DNA of 64,000 nucleotides from Ochotona curzoniae (lineage: Eukaryota; Chordata; Mammalia; Lagomorpha; Ochotonidae). The stretch spans positions 42,713,001 through 42,777,000 of the forward strand of contig NW_024465885.1 in the NCBI RefSeq assembly GCF_017591425.1. The letters are read 5' to 3'. A program made the position numbers and the translations under genes. Under the pieces are notes generated by a model. That model was not told the DNA's origin. It made no database searches and worked only from the letters and a program-made list of their open reading frames with translations. Below are positions 46,012 through 55,729 of the stretch, in pieces (within the stretch, counting starts at the first letter, position 1; each line of letters starts with the position of its first letter).

Positions 46012-46396
46012 AGGTTCTGCTGTTGTGGCATAGTGGGTTAAGCTATCGTCTTTGAGATCAACATCACACAGGAACCATGCTGCTCCACTTCCCATTCAGC
46101 TCCCTGTTAATGCCCTGGGAGAGCAGCGGAAGATGGTCCAAGTACACGGGCCTCTGTCAACCACTTGGAGACCCACATGCAATTCCTGGCTCCTGGCTTC
46201 ATCCTGGTCCAGCCTCGGGAATGAATCAATGAATGGAAGATCTCTTGTTCTCTCCTTCTGTCCATATCCCTGCCTAATAAATAAATCTTTTTTTAAAAAG
46301 CTATAGTCTTTAAAAATATTGCACAGAAAACACATATCATGAAAAAGGCTATGCCTGGATCTCAATGATTACTACACCAAAAGACATTCCTTTTTG
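45987..46396. mobile_element. Possible mariner-like element split by a SINE
   Basis: GAGGGGTCTTCAAAGAGTTTG (about 45987-46007) and, after the SINE, CATATCATGAAAAAGGC and ATGCCTGGATCTCAATG with ACACCAAAAGACATTCC. These are the left end and interior of the same family suggested at 34288. Family assignment from memory only. Confidence 0.4.
46014..46300 (+). repeat. CSINE copy, sense
   Basis: TTCTGCTGTTGTGGCATAG head, CTTCCCATTCAGCTCCC, tail GCCTAATAAATAAATC. Confidence 0.87.
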
Positions 46397-46408
46397 CCAT
46401 CGACTTTC

Positions 46409-46729
46409 TTTTTTTAAGATTTATTCTATTTTTATTGGAAAGGTGGATATACCGAGAGGAGAGTCAGAGAGGAAGATCTTCCATCCGATGATTCACTCCC
46501 CATGCGGCTGCAAAGCCTGGAGTTGAGCCAATCCGAAGCCAGGAGCCTCTTCCGGGCCTCCCACACAGGTGCAGGGTCCCAAAGCTTTGGGCTGTCCTCG
46601 GCTGCTTTTCCAGGCCACAGGCAGGGAGCTGGATGGGAAGTGGAGCCGCCGGGATTAGAACCGGTGCCCATATGGGATCCCAGGTGTGCAAGGTGAGGAC
46701 CTTAAGCACTGCAGCATCGCTCGGGCGCA
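46409..46729 (-). repeat. Young CSINE, antisense, 12-bp TSD
   Basis: TTTTTATTGGAAAGGTGGATA, GAAGATCTTCCATCCGATG, ends GCATCGCTCGGGCGCA. TSD CCATCGACTTTC, perfect, at 46397-46408 and 46730-46741. Confidence 0.95.
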
Positions 46730-46741
46730 CCATCGACTTTC

Positions 46742-47600
46742 AAAGGCAGGTGCAGGAGTGAAGCATTCTACCACTGTAAATTGTGCAGTTCTCCCTGTTT
46801 GTAGCTGTTTTTGGATTGGGGGACTATCCGTTTACAAGCTCCGGGTTTTAACACAGTCCAGGTGTCCAGCCTGGAGGCCCCCGTCAGCTGGCTTGGGCAT
46901 TTTAGCAATCTCACTTTTTTTTTAGCCAGTTCCTTAGTTGTTTTCATTATGAACTCTCACTTTTTGTGCTTTGTGTGTTGGCAGCCTGCCTGCCTTCTCT
47001 CCTGTCTGCTGGCAGTTGCTTCCCAAGCCTCTGGGTGGGTCGGTGATCCCTCCATCCTGGTGTCCTCTGTCCCTGCCTCCCACCCCACACTGTGATTTCT
47101 CCTTGGGAAGTCTCAATTCCTCTCAAGGTTTCCACTTCTGCTGCCTGTGGTGAGGTTGTATGGTATCTTGCCCCAAGAAGCAATTCTTCGTGTTTACCCA
47201 CAGGGCAATGGTATTTAAGCACTGAGGCCAGACCCCGGTTTCTGATTCTGAGATGGCTTTAGCTGGCAGGGTTGGGACTGGACTTCTGATTCTAAGATGG
47301 TATGAGCTGGCAGTTTGGGGACCGAGCTGGGAGCAGGTGTTCCTGTTAAGTGGGGCACTGCTGTCTTCTTGGCCACAGACAGCCCTAGCTCCTTGTTCCC
47401 TTTTGTTTCTGGATGTGAATGAAGTGTGCCTGTTGCCATCTTCATTTTTCTCATGATTACACTATTGAGTTGTTTACAGTGGAGACAAGAAGAGCAAGCA
47501 ATTGCCTTTGCTCAACCCTCTATTCATAAGCAGACCAAGAATGTTATGTTTCCAAACAATAAGAGAGAATGTGTTTGTGTGTGTAGAAGGTTTTTTTTTT
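46742..47600. other. Unique intron 2 sequence
   Basis: No exon recognised. An AGATGG.TT(A)GAGCTGGCAG motif is repeated at about 47251 and 47297 (short internal duplication). Confidence 0.5.
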
Positions 47601-47926
47601 TTCTAAAAATATAATTGTATTTATTTAAAAGTAGGTTAGAGAGAGAGAGATGTGGCAGGGCGGGGTGTGGGGAGAGCATACATCTGAGGAGTGAGACCCC
47701 GCAGATGGCTACAAGATCAGAGGCTGGGCCATCCAAAGCCAGGAGCTTCAGCCAGGTCCCCCATGTGATGGCAGGGGTCCAAGCACTTGGGCCATCTGCT
47801 GCTGCTTTCCCAGGTTCATTAGCAGGGAGCTGGATCGAAGCAGAGCAGCAGAATTCAGACTGATGCCCATAGAGGGTGTCATTGTCGCTGGTGGTGACTT
47901 GGCCACTGTGCCACCATGCCGGCTCC
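47601..47926 (-). repeat. CSINE copy, antisense
   Basis: AATATAATTGTATTTATTT tail, CAGATGGCTACAAGATC, GGGAGCTGGATCGAAGC, ends GCCACCATGCCGGCTCC. Confidence 0.87.
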
Positions 47927-48846
47927 AAGGAAGAAGGCCCTTTCATAGTAGATAGTCAAGATGTGGCTGAGGTGACAACCTGCCCGTAAACTGCCAGAAC
48001 CTCTTGGCATCATTGGGCCGGGTGGTTTTGATGATCTGCTTTGATTCGCTCTTGCATACATTTTTCCAAATACTTGCTTTCCACATTGGAAATCCAAAGC
48101 GATCTCTTACATTTAGATTCATTGGTATTTACTGAGTGCTTGGAATGTGTGTGCAAAGGCCCGGGGTGCAGTAGTAGCCGCACCAGTCATGCTGCCTGCC
48201 CTTACGCTGCTTGCTGTGGGCCACCACAGCAGTCTGAGGAGCACTGTTCCCCACCACAACGCCTGTCACTTGGGTGTGGACAGATGGCCTTAGCAGAAGC
48301 TCACTGACGCTGGCCTGGTGAAGGTTACGGGTTCTTGGGTGTGACCCTAGGGCTTAGCCTGCTGGTGCCTCTGGATGCCATCTGCTTGAGAAACATTCAT
48401 CGGTGATCACCTGCCAGTTTGCTGTGACATTGAGAGGCATCCGCTTTAGATTGCTTCCATCTTGTTTTTCTTTCTTTTTTGACTACTTCCCCGTTGTTTG
48501 CTCTGGCTGGTGTTGTTCACTGTGTCTCAAACCCAAGGCGCATCCATGTCCGTGGCTGTTCCTCTCCCTCCTAAGCCAAGGTCCCGTGGACGCACCTGTT
48601 GAGGTCCCAGTTCCTCCAGAAGCGTTTTGGGGATTCCTTCCCATCCTCTCAGCTCTCTGTCTTCTGTGACGTCCATCAGCATTCACTATCCCCAGCCAAG
48701 GGTCCTGTCCTGTGTCCTGTGGCTGCGTGTTGGTGGGCTTTCCATTGAAAGTGGTTCTAAGACAGTTCTTGTCCCTTTGGAAGCCAAGTGACATTTCCCC
48801 GTTTCAAATGCCTGTCTGAAATGTTGTATGGTTTTGTCTGTTTCAG
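47927..48846. other. Unique sequence before exon 3
   Basis: 920 bp with no SINE or second exon recognised; leads into the exon 3 polypyrimidine tract. Confidence 0.6.
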
Positions 48847-48902
48847 AGACTTGAAGATAGAAAATTTGCTACTAGATGAAGACAATAATATCAAGCTGAT
48901 TG
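48847..48902 (+). CDS. HUNK: HUNK exon 3: catalytic loop micro-exon
   Basis: This 56-bp exon starts with A, completing AG|A (Arg of HRD), then encodes DLKIENLLLDEDNNIKLI and ends with G, the first base of the DFG aspartate (G|AC). Acceptor: a T-rich tract ending TCTGTTTCAG at 48846. Donor: ATTG|GTATGA, a weak match to GTRAGT at +4 and +6. The exon carries the catalytic aspartate of HRD, the lysine at +2 from it and the metal-binding asparagine, that is, the whole catalytic loop of a Ser/Thr kinase (DLKxEN). It lies 11.6 kb after exon 2 and 6.7 kb before exon 4. Because 56 is not a multiple of 3, skipping it would shift the frame. It is too short to appear as a long reading frame; it was found by searching for the missing HRD-to-DFG segment between the flanking exons. 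Confidence 0.96.
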
Positions 48903-49350
48903 GTATGACTTTATTATTATTTAAAAAAAACAAGATTACAAGTGTTTTGTGTTGTTAATTCTCAACTGTGAAAATTATCCATGGTCTCTATCTAATTCCA
49001 AGATAATACTTCCAGATCCCATTCTATGATGTGCAATAGTTAATCATGGTTTAAAAAATGAAAATTAATTTTACTAGCAGTAATGACTTAATTTTGGACA
49101 GTGAAACATAATTAAGCCGATAACAGTACCATAATATGATCATGAAATGAATTTCACAGTGCCAAATAAATTTATCTTGGCAGTGGGTTTCTTTGAATTA
49201 CTCAGATCACAACTTCTCTGTAAATGCAGACAGAGTTCAAAAACCTCTTGTGGAGGTTTTTGCTATTTAGATTAATCAGAAAACTATTTAAAGATGAATG
49301 GCAAATAGTTTAGTTAAAAATGCTGTCTGTAGCTTCATCGTATCCTATTC
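48903..49350. promoter_or_regulatory. Candidate conserved intronic block after exon 3
   Basis: 450 bp, SINE-free, AT-rich, with several TAAT cores (ACATAATTAAG, AAAATTAATTTTAC) and a perfect hairpin at 49238-49262. The texture suggests a splicing or enhancer element; not testable here. Confidence 0.35.
49238..49262 (+). other. Perfect 10-bp stem hairpin
   Basis: CAAAAACCTC, loop TTGTG, GAGGTTTTTG: fully complementary arms, 336 nt downstream of the exon 3 donor. Confidence 0.9.
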
Positions 49351-49978
49351 TATTTTTCCGTGAAGGCAGCGACCCCTGGACCAGGGGGAGTTCGGCTTAC
49401 TTTCTTTTTAGAATATGCAGTCACCTGAGGATGCCTGGGAATTGATACCAGGACTTTCATTGGAGACCAAAACCCATGGATGCTTAGATCCTATAAAATG
49501 GGGTAGAGTTTGCATATCAATATCTACACACCTGCCTGTGTGCTTCCTGTCCTCCTTAGATGCTTTGTAACACCTCATAAATAGAATTGTTGTGCTGTGT
49601 TTTTGGGGAATAATGACAGGAACAAAGGTCTATCTATGTTCAGTGCAGGTGTAGTTTTATTTTGGGGGTGGGAATGGGAGCAGAGAGGATATTTTGGTCC
49701 TTGGTGGGTGGCACCCAAGGATAAGGAGAGTGACCGTGAGCCCCATCCGAGCCCTGTGGGATGGTGTAGCTGCCACAGAGGAGCCCTGGGGTAGTCGATC
49801 AGAAGAGCTCATGATTTAGGCTCCCACAGCAACTTAACCCCATGGCTCCTCCTCTAGCAAAATTCAAGTTGTCTTCTTCCCACCTGCATGGCCAGTCCTG
49901 GCCACAGGGCATCATTTCTGTCCCCAGCTACTAGCATCCTTTGTCCTTTGGACCTTTTCTTTCTCCCACTTCAAGTGT
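49351..49978. other. Unique intron 3 sequence
   Basis: No exon or repeat recognised. Confidence 0.6.
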
Positions 49979-49992
49979 AAGTCATTTCTTCT

Positions 49993-50922
49993 TTTTTTTT
50001 AAATTATATTTTTGACAATCTTTACACAGTTAATTAGGGCTATAGGAAAGTGGGTAAGACTATTATTTCCATGTTGTTTCCTTCATGTATCTGAGGTAAA
50101 GGAGGATATTGAGGGAGAAGCCCCACCCAGTTTCCCACCCACCCCAGGTCCCTGATGTAGGGCATGCTCCGAGATTCTTGCTCAAGTGGTTTTGATAGTT
50201 CACCAGTTATGAATCACTGCCAGTCTCACCACTCCAAGCACAATGAGGTCGTTGAAGAATCCACTGATTGACATAGTTCATCATAGAGTCTCCATTTGCC
50301 CAGTTTTTCACTGCCAACATATAGCTGAGGTGGTTGATTGACTTGTTCTGTCTTCTGTCTTTTCTTAGTTAGGGTTCTGAGTCCAGCATTTCGGTTGGTG
50401 AGATCTCCAAAGAAACTTTGAGGTGTTCCCAGACCACATTCTTGTATGTACTAACAAGTACAGGGCCCGGCACAGTCCATTGCCCTGATCAGCTGGTGGT
50501 TAAAATTGCTGGGTTGGTTCAGCCCTGACTTCCACTGGAACCAATGGGTGTTGCAGTCCAGCCTCATTCTGCCTGCCACATACTCGGCCTTCATATAAAC
50601 CAGTGGGAGCTGCAGCCTAGTTGGAGCAACCCACAATAACCCCCACCAGGCCCTTCCCCTACCCTGGTTTGCCAGTATGTATAGCAGACTAGTCTAGTCT
50701 GTCCCACATCCCATTCAGCTCTTGTACATGTCAATGGGTATTGAAGCTTAGTTCCATCTAATCATCTGAACTATCTAGCCCTCACGAATGTTGTTGGGTG
50801 TTTCTCTGTCTAGCCACCCCAACCCCCGTCCCAGTTTTCGTGCCCTCCTGTGGGAGTTACGGTAACCCAAGAGGGAGGAGCCCACTATTTCCCTCCTAGG
50901 CCTCTCCCACTCCTGGATTAGC
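49993..50922 (-). mobile_element. Truncated young L1 3' end (LINE-1 3'UTR)
   Basis: About 930 bp with a T-rich start on the + strand (A-tail on the - strand) and a perfect 14-bp target-site duplication AAGTCATTTCTTCT at 49979-49992 and 50923-50936. The interior has no reading frame of note but carries diverged internal repeats on the - strand (CCCATTGG../CCCACTGG../CCCATTGACATG). Retrotransposition hallmarks are clear. The L1 3'UTR assignment comes from tail, length and resemblance to lagomorph L1 3' ends as I recall them. Confidence 0.75.
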
Positions 50923-51201
50923 AAGTCATTTCTTCTACCTCTGTGACTAGAAAGAAATTTCTAGAAGGGGGAGAGATGGAGTTGTTGGTGAATTCGACTT
51001 TTGTGCCCAAGAAGGAACTTTGGCTTGGTCAGCTGTGAATTCATCTGCAGACTTCACAATAGAGATCCTGGTGTCACAGCTGGCGCCCAGCCCGGCATCA
51101 GGCAAGAGAAGCCTTCTGGGGCTCCAGCGCTCCTGACTGCTGATTAAACATCATTAATAGATAGGGATGGATCATCTGATGTTGAAAGATTAACAGTGAT
51201 T

Positions 51202-51510
51202 ACTGCCTGGCACAATGGCTCAGTCCTCTACCTGTAAGTGCCAGCATTCCATTTGAATACTGGTTTGTATCCTAGTTGTCCCACTTCCTATCCAGCTCCC
51301 TGCTTGTAGCCTGGGAAAGCAGTAGAGTGTGGCCTAAAGTTTTGGGACCCTGCATCCCTTGTGGGAGATCCAGAAGAAGTTTTTGGCTTCAGATTGGCTC
51401 AGCTCTGGCCTTTGTGATCATTTGGGGAGTGAATCGGCAGTTGGGGGATCTTTCTCTGTATAGCTCCTTCTCTCTGTAGATCTGTCTTTCCAATAAAAAT
51501 AAATGAAAGA
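51202..51510 (+). repeat. CSINE copy, sense
   Basis: CTGCCTGGCACAATGGCTC head, CATTCCATTTGAATACTGG, tail CTTTCCAATAAAAATAAATG. Young tail type. Confidence 0.9.
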
Positions 51511-52013
51511 TGGACAATTAAGAGGAAAGCAGCCTCCCCCACCAAGCAAAACATTTTAAAAACTCTGTTAGAAGATGCCGAGGTAATTCCAAGGACTTTT
51601 TGTTATTTTACCATTACCTTTTACTTGTTGTGAGGGCCAAATGCAGAAGCAATGGGGCAAGGCAGTGTTGGCATGCCCGCAGGATGCCCTTCTGGGCCTC
51701 CAGGGGATGGGGTGGGGAGGAACGGCTCCTGGGGGTCCCTCTTTGGGAGATGTGGAGGAAGTGACGAGCTGCCCTGGCAGCAGAGATAGTGTCAGAGAAC
51801 AGGCTCTAAAAGCCAGGCTGACGACACATTGAAAGCTAACTCACTCTGCCATAGGGCAGGTGACCTATGGAGGGAGCCCAGGCGATCCCAAAGGACCATT
51901 GCCCCATACGTTGGCACCTACCCTTTTTGCTTTGGGCTTGCTGTCCCTTCCTGTCTTCCTGAGCAATAGCCCCAGATGGCTGCTTAGAAAACTGCCTCGT
52001 AGAATCAGCTGGA
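51511..52013. other. Unique intron 3 sequence
   Basis: No exon recognised. Confidence 0.6.
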
Positions 52014-52283
52014 GTTACACAGAGAGAGAGAAACAGATCTTCCATCTGCTGACTCACTTCCTAAATAGCTGCAGTAGTGGGGGCTGGACCAGACTGAAGC
52101 CGTGGGCCTGGAACTCCATCCAGGTCCCTCACGTGGGTGTGTAGGCTCAAGGACTTGGACCATCCTCTGCATTAGCACTGAGCCAATTTGAAGTGGGGCA
52201 GTCAGCAGACCCTCAAACCGGCCTCTGTATGCGAAGCCAGCTCCACAGGCACCTCTACCTGCTGTGCCACAACCCCAGCTGCA
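52014..52283 (-). repeat. CSINE copy, antisense, tail missing
   Basis: GTTACACAGAGAGAGAG, CAGATCTTCCATCTGCTG, ends TGCTGTGCCACAACCCCAGC. Confidence 0.85.
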
Positions 52284-52541
52284 TAAATACGTTTTTTTAT
52301 GAATGAGAACTTTTCTCAGAAGATTCTGAAAGTACCAATCGTCATGAACAATGGCTGCATTTATTAAAAAGTAGCTCACAAGATGAACTGAATAAGAAAA
52401 GAAAAGCTCCTTCAAGGAGACCCGCTTAAGTTGAAGAAACCACCTTGCCCAGCATGCACCCACTGTGCCCCTCAGCAAGTGTGATGGCCGATGTTTGGAC
52501 GTTGGGAACCCTGGGACGGAACCAAGATTTCAGCGATGAAT

Positions 52542-52640
52542 GATGCAGATGCAGATGCAGCTGCTAAAATGCCGCTTGTGAAGTCAGCACCCCATAGCCA
52601 GGTGCTTGGGGTACAGTCCTGGCTTTGCTCCTGACTCTGG
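52542..52640 (+). repeat. Partial SINE head with (GATGCA)n
   Basis: Short GATGCA repeat, then CTGCTAAAATGCCGC, CAGCACCCCATAGCCAGG and GTCCTGGCTTTGCTCC, the order of the SINE 5' half. Confidence 0.55.
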
Positions 52641-52730
52641 CTGATGAGTCCATGGGGGGGATGGGGCAACAGGCGGGTGAGTACCTGCCATGGGAGAGAT
52701 CCCAATTTTGTTCCCAACTTAGTCCCAACG

Positions 52731-53041
52731 TTGGTGGTATAGTGGTGAGCATAGCTGCCTTCCAACTGTTGTTAGCATCCTGTCTGGGCATGGTATGCTC
52801 TACTTCCCATCCAGCTCTCTGCCAATGAGCTTGGGAAAGCAGCAGAAAATGGCCCAACTGCTTGGGTCCTTGCACCCACATGGGAGACCCCAAAGAAGCT
52901 CCTGGCTCCTGGTTTTTGCCTGACTTAACCCTGTCCATTGCAGCCATTTGGGAGTGAACTAGCAGACAGAAGATCTTTCTCCCTCTCTTCCTGTCTGTAA
53001 CTGTCTTTCAAATAAATAGAAGAAATCTTTTTAAAAAAATA
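52731..53041 (+). repeat. CSINE copy, sense
   Basis: CGTTGGTGGTATAGTGGTGAG head, CTTCCCATCCAGCTCTC, tail GTCTTTCAAATAAATAG. Confidence 0.88.
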
Positions 53042-55330
53042 GTAGTAAGAGAGAAACTAGGAATCTGAAAGAGGCTTGAAAGGACACACTTTGGATTGCT
53101 AAGCTCTTCCAGCTGCTCTAAGTCATGCCTGGGACTGGAAGAGAAGGCGTGCCACGCAGCAGGCACGCTGGGAGCTGCGTTTTGTGGAGGTCGGGCTGCA
53201 TTTATTCCTGTCTGAAGGAGAAAGACCTGGTGCCTTGGGGGTGTTTGTGTGTGCCTTGGTGACTGGGATCCCGAGGTCTCTCCCACCTGCCTTCTCTAAC
53301 TTTTAAGTTACCTCTTCAAAGGAACTACTTGGTTATTTTTTTCAGAGGTGATTATAGCTATTACTGTTTCCTCTTATAATAGTTTCTCTTTCTTTGAAAG
53401 GTTTTTTTTTGTTGTTGTTGTTGTTTAAATAAGTGCACTGAAGCCATGTTGCAAATGAAGTACAATTACGGATGGGGAAATCAGTTTGAATCAGGTTTCC
53501 CCCAGACCTCACTTGGAGACAGCCTTCTGCTGTTTAAGTGTGATAGAAGTGAACTTGAAAGGACCCACACTCAAAGCACTGTTGCATGTTTCCCAAAGCA
53601 GCATTTATTTACTTTTCTTTTTTTGGAGATTCATCTTGCACTGCTCAGAAAATTGAGCGATAATTGTCCTAAGCGCTTACCAGATCTAATCGAGGCAGGT
53701 CTGTATGGTGTGCCGAGGAGGCGGGCTTCTCTGGTGTTTCACAATTCTAATTACAGGCACATGTGTAAACTTTTAGTAATGAGGACTTTGCATCCACAGC
53801 ATGCCGGTTACTTCTCTGTTTTCAATCATCCCTCTTGGCAAGATCCACCAAAGTCAGTTTTAAATGGTGATCCAATCCCTTCTACTCCCCAGTTTTTGCT
53901 AATTTATCATCTTAAAACTGTGCTTAAGATAAGGCCAGGATGGAGTCCCCCAGCTTGCCTGGGATGGGAAAGAGTGATCTGGGCTCTGCCCTGCCCCCCT
54001 GCCCTCCCTCTTCTGCTGCCAGGCCCTCTGGGTGACCCAGGAAGTGGTCTCAAGCAGGGTGCCCTGTGCTGTTAAAAGGACTTGGCTGAGATTAGCCTGA
54101 GAGCCTTTTGCTTTCAGAAATTTCGAGCTCACATTTTTCTGGGACAAGATCTTGCCCCTGACATGCCTGCCCTTAACATCCCATTATCTTTGTTTTATGC
54201 TACTGTCTTTCCATTGCCTCCCACCCCTGAAAAATGGAGTGTTCTCATGCGTTTGACCGTGTGTTAAAAATTCCTTTAGGTCAGCCAGCAAAACAGGCCT
54301 CCAACTTGTCGCACAAAGCCATTTTCCTCTCTGGAAACAACATCTACCCCATCCCACCCCACCCCTAGTCAGTAGTCCTCAAAGCGGGATGTGAGCAGGG
54401 TCCCTGGAGTCTCTAGCTCTGGAGCCTGAAGGGCTGCTCTGTGCTGGGTGTGTGAGGTCTTGCCGGACCGCGGGCAGGAAGTGCAGGGGAAGGCAGGGAG
54501 CCAAGCAGGGAAGCGGAGGGAGAAAAAGAAGTTAAAGAAAACCAAGGTCTGAGCAGGTGGCATTGTTCCCATTCTTCCCCATGAAGCCTGTACCCTGCAA
54601 GAAATTCAGAAGCGTCCAGGACTTTCTGGATTCTGCTGTGATGGGGTTCTCTATGGAAAAGCTACAGTCTCCCTGCAGGCTGCGCCAAGAACTGTGGGAA
54701 TGCCCGGCTCTGGCCCAGCCTGGGTTTTTCTGCTCTCCCAAGCTGTCTTAGCAGTCACGTACTTTGCAGGTGGAGACTTGCTGGCGTGAAGGAGAAAATG
54801 CAGTCCTCACTCCTGGAGCCAGTGTGAGAGGTTGGCTCCAGTCTCTCCGCAGCCCTGTTTGCCGTCTGGAAGTGGAGTAGGGGGTGGGACCTTAGTGTTT
54901 ACATTGAGGTTCAAAGAAGAACTGATGGGGATTGAGATCAGCAGATTTGGGGAGGCAGTTCTCTAATTACCTGTCAGCTCTGGTATCTTTAAGATCAAAA
55001 GTCAACAGTCTCAAAAGACATAATAGCCCTGGATGCCCTGGGCATGCTCTCCCCTCCCCAGAGGGCTTTAACATCCAGGAACAAAGCCAGGCAGGGAGTG
55101 GCTTAGGAACTTTGTAAAGACTTTGATGGAGTGAGAACCTTTAGCCCAGAAAATCCCCCCCCATAAGCAGCTGGACCTCCCTGAGAAAATCAATTCCCTG
55201 GAGCGTTTCTCTCACTGGGAGGGGCACTCTGAACTCCCTATGCTTGTTAGCTTTCCCAGTCTCTATCCTAGAAAGCAAAGCTTTCTCTCTTCTGGACTGA
55301 TTCAAGGAGATTTGCTGGAGCTGCACTATG
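53042..55330. other. Unique intron 3 sequence, possible conserved block
   Basis: 2.3 kb without recognised repeats except (GTT)n near 53408-53425. The 209-codon frame at 53446-54075 lies here. 53540-53900 is AT-rich with GATAATTGTCC and TAATTACAGG, more like a conserved non-coding element than an exon. Confidence 0.45.
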
Positions 55331-55348
55331 AGCAAGTGCCAGCTGGGT

Positions 55349-55409
55349 TTCTAGAATGTTTTAGGATGTTCAAGAATGAATGTGCTCCCACTAGGTTTCT
55401 AGAATGTTC
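55349..55409. promoter_or_regulatory. Heat-shock-element-like cluster before exon 4
   Basis: TTCTAGAATGTTC at 55397-55409 is a perfect three-unit inverted nGAAn array. A near-copy TTCTAGAATGTTT is at 55349-55361, and TTCAAGAA at 55369-55376. The two main sites are 48 bp apart within a weak tandem duplication. Confidence 0.55.
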
Positions 55410-55575
55410 CATCTTCAGCAAGGCAGCCCCACACCACTCGGCATCCTCCTAGGCTTGTATCCCTGCACCTCCTGGTTTCTCCTTTGAGATGCTGTCTTGT
55501 GTGTTGGCCTCAGAGAAGGCTCTCCTTCCTTGCCGTCTGCAGTCTTTGTTGTTGTTCTCCTTTTGCTAATTTGTA

Positions 55576-55587
55576 CCCCCCCCCCCC
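55576..55587 (+). repeat. C(12) run in the exon 4 polypyrimidine tract
   Basis: Homopolymer of 12 C between the branch-like GCTAAT and TTACAG. Possible length polymorphism in a functional acceptor. Confidence 0.9.
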
Positions 55588-55593
55588 TTACAG

Positions 55594-55729
55594 ACTTCGG
55601 TTTGAGCAACTGTGCGGGCATCCTGGGCTACTCCGACCCCTTCAGCACGCAGTGCGGCAGCCCCGCCTACGCCGCGCCAGAGCTCCTCGCCAGGAAGAAG
55701 TATGGGCCCAAAATCGACGTGTGGTCCAT
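55594..55729 (+). CDS. HUNK: HUNK exon 4: activation segment and APE motif
   Basis: This 136-bp exon starts with AC, completing the DFG aspartate, and encodes FGLSNCAGILGYSDPF, then STQCGSPAYAAPELLARKK, then YGPKIDVWS, ending with AT of the next codon (phase 2). Acceptor: a branch-like GCTAAT (A at 55569), a 12-C run (55576-55587), then TTACAG to 55593. Donor: CAT|GTGAGT at 55729/55730, a strong match. The threonine at 55647-55649 sits where AMPK-family kinases are phosphorylated in the T-loop. CGSP(A)YAAPE and DVWS are the usual P+1 and subdomain VIII-IX motifs. The next residue should be Ile in other HUNKs; the apparent ATG/Met at the border arises from reading into the intron. The frame is intact, with no stop or indel, so this is the functional locus and not a processed pseudogene. 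The exon for GVNMYAML and beyond was not found in the remaining 8.3 kb. Confidence 0.96.

Larger units (their letters stand above)
37249..48846 (+). other. HUNK: HUNK intron 2
   Basis: Complete intron of 11,598 bp, GT-AG (GTACGG...TTTCAG), phase 2. It contains L1 3' remnants, the long polypyrimidine tract near 42.1-42.4 kb and several recent SINEs with target-site duplications. Confidence 0.95.
48903..55593 (+). other. HUNK: HUNK intron 3
   Basis: Complete intron of 6,691 bp, GT-AG (GTATGA...TTACAG), phase 1. The first kilobase is AT-rich and free of SINEs. A young L1 3' end, a few SINEs and two unique blocks follow, with heat-shock-element-like sites near the 3' end. Confidence 0.95.

Noticed and set aside
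53446..54075. 209-codon + strand frame as a possible new gene
   Set aside because: No recognisable domain, no obvious splice context, and AT-rich conserved-element-like DNA. Kept only as a check item.
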